DNA from: Bittarella massiliensis (ex Durand et al. 2017)
Lineage (GTDB): Bacteria; Bacillota; Clostridia; Oscillospirales; Ruminococcaceae
Direction of reading: 5' to 3'
Length of the DNA: 64,000 nt
NCBI RefSeq assembly: GCF_001486165.1
Contig: NZ_LN908976.1
Location: forward strand, 310,071-374,070
Position 1 is the stretch's first letter, and each line of letters opens with the position of its first letter. Position numbers and translations under genes: made by a program. Shown piece by piece: positions 7,104 to 13,998 of this stretch. The notes under the pieces are model-generated. The model worked only from the letters and a program-made list of their open reading frames with translations. It was not told where the DNA came from and did no database searches.

Positions 7104-9191
7104 CTACTCGCCCTTTTGGAAGAACTTCTTGGCCTCTTCCACCACCTTCTCCTCCAACTGGGGAGGAAGGGGCTCATAGCGGGCAAAGGCATAGGTAAAG
7201 CTGCCCCGGCCCTGGGTCATGGAGCGCATGACGGTGGAGAAGTCGGCCATCTGGGCCATGGGCACGTCGGCCACGATCTCCTGCAGGCCGTCCTCTGCCG
7301 GGTTCATGCCCAGCACCCGGCCGCGGCGCTTGTTGATCTCACCCATGATGTCGCCGGTATAGCTCTCGGGCAGGTAGGCCTTGAGGGTGCCGATGGGCTC
7401 GAGCAGGGAGGGGGCCCCCTGCTTCATCCCCTCTTTGTAGGCCAGGGAAGCGGCGGTCTTAAAGGCCAACTCGGAGGAGTCCACCGGGTGGTAGGAGCCG
7501 TCGAGGAGAGTGGCCTTGAGGCCCACCACCGGGTACCCGGCGATGACGCCGTGGCGAACGGCCTCCTGCAACCCCTTTTCCACGGCGGGGAAGTAGTTTC
7601 TGGGCACCGCGCCGCCAAAGACGTTCTCCTCAAAGACCAGTTCTTCGCTGTCGCAGGGCTCAAATTCGATCCAGACGTGGCCGTACTGGCCGTGGCCGCC
7701 GGTCTGCTTTTTGTATTTCCCCTCTACCTTGACCTTCTTGTTGATCCGCTCGCGGTAGGCGACCATCGGCACCTCCAGCTTGGCGTCCACCCCGTAACGG
7801 GCCTTCAGGCGGGCGATCACCACGTCCAGGTGCTGCTCGCCCAGGCCGGTGAGGACCTGCTCCTTGGTCTCCCGGTCGGTGGCGAAGTGGAGGGTCGGGT
7901 CCTCCTCGCAAAGGCGGAGGATGCCCTGGCCGATCTTCGACTCATCCCCCTTGTCGAGGGGGTGCACCGCCATCGAGAGGGTGGGCGTGGGGAAGGCGGG
8001 CCGGTCGAGCTTGTAGACCTTGCCCTCGGCGCAGAGGGTGTCGCCGGTGAGGACCCCTGAAAGCTTGGTCACCGCGCCGATATCCCCGGCGGCGATGGCC
8101 TTGACCTCGCTCTGCTTTTTGCCGAAGAGGGAGACCATCTTGCCCATCTTTTCGCCCTTTTGCTGGGTGGCGTTGTAGAGTTTTGTCTCGGGCAGCAGGG
8201 TGCCGCTGAACACCTTGACGAAGGAGAGCCGCCCCACAAAGGGGTCGTTGACCGTCTTAAAGACCAGGGCCGCCAGGTCGCCCGCGGGGTCGCAGGGCAG
8301 TTCGGCCAGGTCGCCCGCCTCGTTCTCGGCCGCGGTGGGGGCCGCGTCGGCGGCGGTGGGGAGCAGTTCGGCCATCATCTCAAGGGCCAGGTCAATCCCC
8401 TCCATCATCAGGGCGCTGCCGCAGACCACCGGGGTGATGCTGCCGGCCTTGACGCCCTTTTTGATGCCGCGGATGAGCTCCTTCTCGGTGAACTCCTCGC
8501 CGGAGAAAAACTTCTCAAACAGCTCCTCGTCGGCCTCGGCCACCGCCTCGCTCATGGCCTCCCGCAGGCCGTCGACCCGGTGTTCCAGGTCGGGCATGGG
8601 CACCTTGGAGGGGGCGCCCTTGTCGTCGTACTGGTAGGCCTGGCCGGAAATCAGGTCGATGTAGCCGTTTTTCTCGCCGTCCTTGTAGGGGACCACCACC
8701 GGGCAGACCGAGGGGCCGAAGTGGGTCTTGAGCTCCTCGAGCACCTTGTAGAAATCGGCGTGGGGGCGGTCCATCTTGGAGACAAAGAAGATGCTGGACT
8801 TTTGGTTTTTCACCGCCATCTTGTAGGCCTTCTCGGTGCCCACCGAGACGCCGGACTTGCCGGACACGGCGATGAGGACGCTCTCACAGGCCATCAGCGC
8901 CTCGTACTGGCCCATCTCGTAGTCAAAGAGGCCCGGGGCGTCGATGAGGTTGAACTTGTACTCCTCCTCCTCCACGGCGCAGGAAAAGGGCAAAACCGAT
9001 GAAAAGACCGAGGTCTTGCGGCTCAACTCCTCGTCGGAATAATCGCTTAAGGAGGTGCCGTCGTCCACCCGGCCCAGCCGGTCGCTGGCGCCGGCTTTCC
9101 ACAGCAGGGCCTCCACCAAGGTGGTCTTGCCCGCGTTGCCGTGGCCCAGTACAGCGACGTTTTTGATCTGCTCCGGTCGATAGTTTTTCAT
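7104..9191 (-). CDS. Elongation factor G-like translational GTPase (EF-G paralogue)
   Basis: Full-length EF-G architecture in 695 residues: GTPase domain (G1 GHGNAGKTTL at 16-25, G3 DAPG at 84-87, G4 SKMD at 138-141), then domains II-V, including a domain IV stretch QTGGHGQYGHVWIEFEP. It is not the canonical fusA: G1 lacks the usual AHIDAGKTT form, the His that normally follows DxPG is Leu88, and G4 begins with Ser. These traits are typical of EF-G-like paralogues (T. thermophilus EF-G-2 type), whose role is less clear than ribosomal translocation. The start at ATG 9191 (MKNYRPEQ) was chosen for the GGAGGG ahead of it. Single gene, not linked to rpsL/rpsG/tuf, with its own terminator. Confidence 0.9.
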   Translation of the reverse strand: MKNYRPEQIKNVAVLGHGNAGKTTLVEALLWKAGASDRLGRVDDGTSLSDYSDEELSRKTSVFSSVLPFSCAVEEEEYKFNLIDAPGLFDYEMGQYEALMACESVLIAVSGKSGVSVGTEKAYKMAVKNQKSSIFFVSKMDRPHADFYKVLEELKTHFGPSVCPVVVPYKDGEKNGYIDLISGQAYQYDDKGAPSKVPMPDLEHRVDGLREAMSEAVAEADEELFEKFFSGEEFTEKELIRGIKKGVKAGSITPVVCGSALMMEGIDLALEMMAELLPTAADAAPTAAENEAGDLAELPCDPAGDLAALVFKTVNDPFVGRLSFVKVFSGTLLPETKLYNATQQKGEKMGKMVSLFGKKQSEVKAIAAGDIGAVTKLSGVLTGDTLCAEGKVYKLDRPAFPTPTLSMAVHPLDKGDESKIGQGILRLCEEDPTLHFATDRETKEQVLTGLGEQHLDVVIARLKARYGVDAKLEVPMVAYRERINKKVKVEGKYKKQTGGHGQYGHVWIEFEPCDSEELVFEENVFGGAVPRNYFPAVEKGLQEAVRHGVIAGYPVVGLKATLLDGSYHPVDSSELAFKTAASLAYKEGMKQGAPSLLEPIGTLKAYLPESYTGDIMGEINKRRGRVLGMNPAEDGLQEIVADVPMAQMADFSTVMRSMTQGRGSFTYAFARYEPLPPQLEEKVVEEAKKFFQKGE

Positions 9192-9441
9192 GGTTGTCTT
9201 CCCTCCAAGTCGTTGGCCGGAAGCCCCGGCCATGTTGTGAATGTTACTGAATCGCAGAGCGTATTCCAGTCATATTTTAGTATATACTACCACCCTTTGG
9301 GGAAAATAACTATTCATATCCTGTCACAAATATGGCGCGCCGGATTGTAGGATGTCACAAAATCCCCCGGGCGCGCAGGCCGCGGGAGGGCAGACCTTCC
9401 CGCCCTGACAGGGATCTATCGAAAAACAGGAGGGAAACGAA
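9192..9441. promoter_or_regulatory. Divergent promoter region, EF-G-like / dehydrogenase
   Basis: AT-rich spacer between divergent genes. A TAGTATATACTA palindrome near 9278-9290 supplies -10-like hexamers. The 8-mer TGTCACAA occurs twice (about 9332 and 9353). No unambiguous -35/-10 pair could be assigned. Confidence 0.4.
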
Positions 9442-10398
9442 GTGGAGAAAAATCCAAACAAGGCCGTCATCGTCGGGGCGGGAATGGTGGGGGCCGCCGT
9501 GCTGGGCGCCCTGCTGGGCGACAACCTGCTCTCGGAAATCGTCCTCATCGACCAAAATCGGGACCGCGCCGCGGGCGAGGCCCTGGACGCCAGCCACACC
9601 ACCGCCTTTGCCTATTCCGCCAGGGCACAAGTCCGCGCGGGGGACTACGCCGACTGCGCCGACGCGGGCATTGTGGTGATGACCGCCGGGCCCAGCATCA
9701 AGCCCGGCGAGACCCCCGACCGGCTGAAATTGGCCGGGCAGAACACCCAGATCACCCGCGAGGTGATGGCCCAGATCACCCGCTACACCCGCGAGGCCAT
9801 CCTCATCGCCGTCACCAACCCGGTGGACATCGTCACCTACTGCGCCCAGGCCGAGTTTGACTACCCGCGGGAGCGAGTGATCGGCACCGGCACCCTGCTG
9901 GACACCGCCCGCCTGCGGCAGATGATCGCCGCCAGCTGCCATGTGGACGGCAAAAACGTGCACGGCTATGTGCTGGGCGAACACGGCGGCGGGGCCTTTG
10001 TGCCCTGGGGGCTGGTGGACGTGGCCGGGGTGCCGGTGGACAAGCTGCACACCGCCTTTGACCTCCCCGCCCCCTTGAACCGGGAAGAGCTGCTGGAAAA
10101 GACCAAGGCGGCCGGGTTTGAAATCATCACCCGCAAGGGCTACACCAGCGCCGGGATCGCCGCCAGCGTGGCCCGGGTGGTCAAGGGGATCCTGCTGGAC
10201 GAGCGCTGCATCCTCCCCCTCTCCACCGTGCAAAATGGGGCCTGCGGGCTCTCGGGGGTGGCCCTAAGCCTGCCCAGCATCCTGGGCAAAAACGGGGTGG
10301 AGCAGGTCATCGAGGTCCCCCTGCAGTCGGGGGAGCGAGACCAGTTGCAGCAGTGCGCCGCCCATCTCAAGGCCACCCTCGGCCAGGCGGGACTCTGA
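9442..10398 (+). CDS. L-lactate/malate-type 2-hydroxyacid dehydrogenase with altered specificity loop
   Basis: NAD-dependent dehydrogenase of the LDH/MDH fold, 318 residues, interconverting a 2-oxoacid and an L-2-hydroxyacid. The Rossmann motif VGAGMVG (11-17) and Asp37 indicate NAD. Catalytic residues are kept: Asp154 and Arg157 in GTGTLLDTARLR and His181 in GEHGG. The substrate-specificity loop is unusual: where lactate dehydrogenases have Gln (position 102 in the usual numbering) and malate dehydrogenases Arg, this protein has Ile86, and the mobile-loop Arg (109) is replaced by Pro92 with an Arg two residues on. A substrate other than pyruvate or oxaloacetate, for example a branched 2-oxoacid as in L-hydroxyisocaproate dehydrogenases, is possible. 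GTG start behind AGGAGGG. Confidence 0.85.
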   Translation: MEKNPNKAVIVGAGMVGAAVLGALLGDNLLSEIVLIDQNRDRAAGEALDASHTTAFAYSARAQVRAGDYADCADAGIVVMTAGPSIKPGETPDRLKLAGQNTQITREVMAQITRYTREAILIAVTNPVDIVTYCAQAEFDYPRERVIGTGTLLDTARLRQMIAASCHVDGKNVHGYVLGEHGGGAFVPWGLVDVAGVPVDKLHTAFDLPAPLNREELLEKTKAAGFEIITRKGYTSAGIAASVARVVKGILLDERCILPLSTVQNGACGLSGVALSLPSILGKNGVEQVIEVPLQSGERDQLQQCAAHLKATLGQAGL

Positions 10399-10420
10399 AC
10401 GCCCTGCGGCAAGTCCCCCC

Positions 10421-10449
10421 TTTTCAGCGGCCCTGAGCGGTGGTACAAT
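10421..10449 (+). promoter_or_regulatory. Probable promoter of gluQ
   Basis: TTTTCA and TACAAT 17 bases apart, with an extended -10 (TGGTACAAT), about 40 bases before the gene start. The -35 is weak. Confidence 0.5.
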
Positions 10450-10486
10450 ACCCCCAGAGACGCGCAGCGCAAAAGGGGGATGACAG

Positions 10487-11452
10487 ATGGAGAAAGGGGC
10501 GGTCAAGGGGCGGTTTGCCCCCACCCCCAGCGGGCGGATGCACCTGGGCAACCTGCTGTGCGCCCTGCTGGCCTGGCTGTCGGCCAGGGCCGAGGGGGGC
10601 CGGGTGGTGCTGCGCATCGAGGACCTGGACGCCATGCGCAGCCCCCGGTCATACGCCGACTTGCTGGAGGACGACCTGCGCTGGCTGGGCCTTTTCTGGG
10701 ATGAGGGCGGCTCCTCCGGCGGGCCGGATGGGCCCTATTACCAGAGCGAGCGCACCGCCCTGTACCAAGCCGCCCTGGCCAGGTTGGAGGAGCAGGGGCT
10801 TGTCTACCCCTGCTTTTGCAGCCGCGCCCAGCTCCACGCGGCCCAGGCGCCCCACCTCTCGGACGGGCGGGTGCTCTACCCCGGCACCTGCCGGGACCTG
10901 ACCGCCCAGGAGGTCATCCAGCGGCGGCGGCAGCGCCCCCCTGCCCTGCGGCTGCGGGTGCCGGACGAGACGGTCTCCTTTGTCGACCGGCACCTGGGCC
11001 CCTACTCAGAAAACCTGCAGCGGGAGTGCGGCGACTTTTTGATCCGCCGCTCCGACGGGGTGTTTGCCTACCAGCTGGCGGTGGTGGTGGACGACGCGGC
11101 CATGGGGGTGACCCAGGTGGTGCGGGGGGCGGACCTGCTCTCCTCCACCCCGCGGCAGCTCTACCTCCACCGTCTGTTGGGGCTGCCCGCCCCCACCTTT
11201 GCCCACATCCCCCTCCTCACCGCGCCGGACGGGCGGCGCCTCTCCAAGCGGGACGGGGACCTGGACCTGGGGTCCATCCGCCACCGGCTGCCGGGCCCCG
11301 AACCGCTGCTGGGGCTGCTGGGCTGGCTCTGCGGGCTGCTGGAACGACCGGAACCGGTGCGCGTGCAGAACCTTGTCCCACTCTTTTCCTGGGACAAGAT
11401 CCCCCAAGGGGACCTGCCGCTGCCCGCGGCGCTGTGGGAGCTGCTGGGGTGA
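10487..11452 (+). CDS. gluQ: Glutamyl-Q tRNA(Asp) synthetase
   Basis: Truncated glutamyl-tRNA-synthetase paralogue that activates glutamate and attaches it to the queuosine of tRNA-Asp. The 321-residue length matches the family, which lacks the anticodon-binding domain of GluRS. Motifs: RFAPTPSG (9-16) with the HIGH-type signature HLGN (19-22), the zinc site Cys109, Cys111, Tyr131, Cys135, and the KMSKS equivalent RLSKRD near residue 255. The frame also contains the family's RVVLRIEDLD. It stands alone and ends in a strong bidirectional terminator. Assignment rests on length plus the zinc motif, which separate it from GltX. Confidence 0.92.
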   Translation: MEKGAVKGRFAPTPSGRMHLGNLLCALLAWLSARAEGGRVVLRIEDLDAMRSPRSYADLLEDDLRWLGLFWDEGGSSGGPDGPYYQSERTALYQAALARLEEQGLVYPCFCSRAQLHAAQAPHLSDGRVLYPGTCRDLTAQEVIQRRRQRPPALRLRVPDETVSFVDRHLGPYSENLQRECGDFLIRRSDGVFAYQLAVVVDDAAMGVTQVVRGADLLSSTPRQLYLHRLLGLPAPTFAHIPLLTAPDGRRLSKRDGDLDLGSIRHRLPGPEPLLGLLGWLCGLLERPEPVRVQNLVPLFSWDKIPQGDLPLPAALWELLG

Positions 11453-11469
11453 AACGAGGCAGACGAGTA

Positions 11470-11502
11470 AAAAGAGAGAGGCCAAATGGCCTCTCTCTTT
11501 TT
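11470..11502. terminator. Bidirectional rho-independent terminator
   Basis: AAAAAGAGAGAGGCC, a 4-base loop and the exact complement, with T-runs on both strands, between convergent genes. Confidence 0.9.
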
Positions 11503-11532
11503 GTCTGCAACCGATTTTATGAATCGGCCCGC

Positions 11533-12666
11533 CTAGTCGCCAAAGTCAAAGTGGATGCCAAAGGCCTTGCAGACCTCCTCAAAAGCGGGACGGGTGGTGG
11601 TCTCTGCGTCGTAGCTGTTGATTTCCACCTCGATGCTCAAAAAGGTGTCTGTCCCCACCCGGTCCACCTTGTGGATGACAAAACCCGGGTACTTCTCCCC
11701 ATCGAACCCGACATAGTTGAAGTTGACCTGCTGCAGGGCCCAGCCGTCGCCGGTGAGCAGCTCCTCGGCGGCGACATCGCTGTAAAAGTCAAGCGAACCC
11801 TTGACCGCCAGGGTCCCCTTCACATCTGCATCCACCCGCTCTTTGGGGGTGTCGGCCCCCGCGCCGCTGCTGGTGAAGAGGTAGGTGGTGAGCTCGATGC
11901 CGGCGGCCGAGGTGGAGGCGTAGTCGCCGTTGAGGTAGATGTCCTCGTCCTTGAGGCAGTAGACGCCCAGGGACTTGCCGTCGGCCTGCAGGGTGATTTG
12001 CGAGAGATAGGTAAACCCGTCCGCCGGTTTGGGGGCGCTGCTTTCCGAGCCGGAGGACTGGCTGCCGCTCCCGGAAGAGGAGTTTCCACCGGGGGCGGTC
12101 TGGCCCCCAAAGCTCCACTCGTAGTCGGACAGGGGGCCGTATTTGCGGATGCTGTTGACCAGGTCCTCGTCCCCCACCGCCCGGTCGGGGGCGCCCATCC
12201 AGACGTCGATGATGAGGCCGCCCGCCTCATCCCTGTGGAAGATGATGGTGCGCTCGACACCGCCGTTCAGGCGGTACTTGTAGGTGCTGGTGGAGGCGCC
12301 GTTCACACTGCCGCTGCGGTGGCTCTCCCGGCTGACGGTATAGCCGTCGTCCCTCTCGTCCGCCTTGGTCTCATCGACATAATCCTCCTCGTCGACGGAG
12401 AGGCGGTCGGTGTAGTAAACGACAACCAGGTTGCCCTCCTCGTAGGTGTCCTCCTCGTCCAGCCCCTTTTCGTAAAACAGCAGTTCGTAGTAGTCCCCAC
12501 TTTTGCCGGCGTCCAGGTATTCCCAGTAGCTCTCGTCGTACTGGGCCTTGATACAGCCGTTGTCAAAGTTGTACTGGTACTCCTTGTCCCTGCCGCAGCC
12601 GGTCAGCAAGGTGCCCAGCAACAGACAGAGGGCCAGCAGTGCGCCGACCCAGCGATTTTTCTTCAC
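11533..12666 (-). CDS. Secreted lipoprotein of unknown function
   Basis: Lipoprotein of 377 residues, not assigned to a family. The N-terminus MKKNRWVGALLALCLLLG is a signal sequence ending in the lipobox LTGC, with Cys24 as the lipidation site. The mature part has two regions separated by a Ser/Gly linker (about residues 193-213, GGNSSSGSGSQSSGSES): an acidic, Tyr-rich N-terminal half and a C-terminal half with beta-strand-like alternation. The two-domain-plus-linker layout suggests an extracellular binding role, but nothing in the sequence shows a ligand. GTG start with AGAGGGGG before it; a TATAAT at 12714-12719 is a likely -10. Confidence 0.75.
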   Translation of the reverse strand: MKKNRWVGALLALCLLLGTLLTGCGRDKEYQYNFDNGCIKAQYDESYWEYLDAGKSGDYYELLFYEKGLDEEDTYEEGNLVVVYYTDRLSVDEEDYVDETKADERDDGYTVSRESHRSGSVNGASTSTYKYRLNGGVERTIIFHRDEAGGLIIDVWMGAPDRAVGDEDLVNSIRKYGPLSDYEWSFGGQTAPGGNSSSGSGSQSSGSESSAPKPADGFTYLSQITLQADGKSLGVYCLKDEDIYLNGDYASTSAAGIELTTYLFTSSGAGADTPKERVDADVKGTLAVKGSLDFYSDVAAEELLTGDGWALQQVNFNYVGFDGEKYPGFVIHKVDRVGTDTFLSIEVEINSYDAETTTRPAFEEVCKAFGIHFDFGD

Positions 12667-12833
12667 GGTGCTCCCCCTCTTTTTGGCGAGATCGCCTTTT
12701 TGAAAACACCTTTATTATACCGCAAAGGGGAGGAAAGAGGAAGGGCGCTGCCTCTTTTCTGTCTCACACGCACCGCGGAGGCAATGAATCAGCCGAAAAA
12801 TCGCTCCCTATTCGACAAATTTAGTCGTCCATC

Positions 12834-12862
12834 TTGTTCTGTCTGTAAATCCTTGTTATACT
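12834..12862 (+). promoter_or_regulatory. Promoter of licD
   Basis: TTGTTC and TATACT separated by 17 bases. It leaves a leader of about 135 bases before the licD start. Confidence 0.6.
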
Positions 12863-12977
12863 GAAACAAATCGATTTGTTCCCTGAATGAAAACCTAAAC
12901 CTTTTCTTTCGGGGGAAATATGGGAGATCAGGCCGCAAAAATCGCCGGCGCCGGTCCATTTTATAGCAGAATGGATT

Positions 12978-12991
12978 GGTTTACCTAAACC
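12978..12991 (+). promoter_or_regulatory. Small palindrome before the licD start
   Basis: GGTTTA-CC-TAAACC, an exact inverted repeat 14 bases before the licD ATG. The ACCTAAACC half also occurs at 12893-12901, 90 bases upstream. Could be a regulator site or a leader hairpin. Confidence 0.35.
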
Positions 12992-13004
12992 ATCGGGGGA
13001 TTGT

Positions 13005-13844
13005 ATGGAAACATTTCGTGAGCTGCAGCTAACTCAGCTGCAAGTACTAAAAGAGATGGACCGCATCTGTAAAAAAAACGACATCACCTACTACCTGGCC
13101 TGGGGGTCGCTGTTGGGGGCTGTGCGCCACCAGGGATTTATCCCCTGGGACGACGACGTGGACGTCTGCATGAGCATCGAGGACATGCTCCGCTTTGAAG
13201 AAGCTTGCCGGCGGGATTTGGGAGAGGAGTTTTACTACCTCAGCCGCAGCCAAAACAAGTACAACTATATCTTCTGGCACCGCATCGGTTTAAAGGGGAC
13301 CACCTGCAATATACGCGAGCGCCTAGACCTCCCTTCGGACAACGGCATCTGCATCGACATCTTCCCTCTATTTGCGCTGCCCGATGACAAGTCCCAGTGG
13401 CCCGCCTATCACCGCCTGATGAAGCGCTACCAGTTGCTCTGTGAGAAATACCTCCACGTGCACACCCTCAAAAGGGAGCCCAGTTTGGTGGGGAAATGCA
13501 AAAAGATGGTTCATGCACTCGTGCCGGATCGGCTGAATCTCCGCTGGTCCCAGAAGGCCCTTTCCAAGCTGATAAACCTTCAGGGAAAAACAAGGACATA
13601 TCTTGCTGACTACAGTACAGGGTCGCTGCCCGCTGTCTTTTCTAGCGAAATTTTTGAAACGACGGTGGAACTGCCCTTTGAAGGGGTGTCCTTTCCCGCC
13701 CCTGTTGGGTATGACGAGTACCTCAAGACCACCTATGGGGACTACATGACCCCTCCCCCCCTTGCCGAGCGGGCCAACCACTGTGAGCGAAACGATATTT
13801 TGATCGACTTTCACAAGCCCTATCGGGAATTCTGGGCCAAATAA
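13005..13844 (+). CDS. LicD family phosphotransferase
   Basis: LicD-type enzymes transfer a phosphorylated group (phosphocholine in the classical case) or related substituent to cell-surface glycans. The 279-residue protein has the family core at residues 34-56: GSLLGAVRHQGFIPWDDD followed by VDV, the Asp cluster expected to bind metal and the nucleotide. No signal peptide or membrane segment, so a cytoplasmic enzyme acting on a precursor. It is AT-richer and less codon-biased than its neighbours, which suggests recent acquisition. No polysaccharide or CDP-choline genes stand next to it, so the transferred group is unknown. Weak GGGGGA site before the ATG; terminator follows. Confidence 0.9.
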   Translation: METFRELQLTQLQVLKEMDRICKKNDITYYLAWGSLLGAVRHQGFIPWDDDVDVCMSIEDMLRFEEACRRDLGEEFYYLSRSQNKYNYIFWHRIGLKGTTCNIRERLDLPSDNGICIDIFPLFALPDDKSQWPAYHRLMKRYQLLCEKYLHVHTLKREPSLVGKCKKMVHALVPDRLNLRWSQKALSKLINLQGKTRTYLADYSTGSLPAVFSSEIFETTVELPFEGVSFPAPVGYDEYLKTTYGDYMTPPPLAERANHCERNDILIDFHKPYREFWAK

Positions 13845-13855
13845 CAAAATCAAAC

Positions 13856-13890
13856 AGGGTTTGCTCCAAATGGGCAGGCCCTACTTTTTT
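13856..13890 (+). terminator. Terminator of licD
   Basis: AGGGTTTGC and GCAGGCCCT pair (with G-U pairs) around a 9-base loop, followed by TTTTTT. Confidence 0.7.
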
Positions 13891-13920
13891 GTTTACCCCC
13901 CCTTTATCGCGGCAATTGCA

Positions 13921-13949
13921 TTGACTTTACCAGCCCCGGCTGGTACCAT
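13921..13949 (+). promoter_or_regulatory. Promoter of the Sel1 giant with a perfect palindrome in its spacer
   Basis: TTGACT and TACCAT 17 bases apart, with extended TGG. The spacer region contains the perfect inverted repeat TACCAGCC-CC-GGCTGGTA (13928-13945), lying exactly between the two hexamers and touching the -10. This is the placement of a repressor site or a MerR-type activator site. Confidence 0.65.
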
Positions 13950-13998
13950 TCTTTAATAGAAGATTGTCGAATGCACAAGAAGAGGAGGATGGGTAGAG

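Noticed and set aside
7104-9191. Tet(M)-type ribosomal protection protein
   Set aside because: Length is near EF-G, not longer; G1/G3 form and lone setting fit EF-G-like paralogues better, and no mobile element or regulator typical of tet genes is seen.
9325-9362. Rex or Crp operator before the dehydrogenase
   Set aside because: Only half-sites (TCACAA) are present; no inverted partner at the right distance.
10816-12864. 682-codon plus-strand frame across gluQ end and the lipoprotein gene
   Set aside because: Crosses a strong terminator and two real genes; composition is that of a shadow frame.
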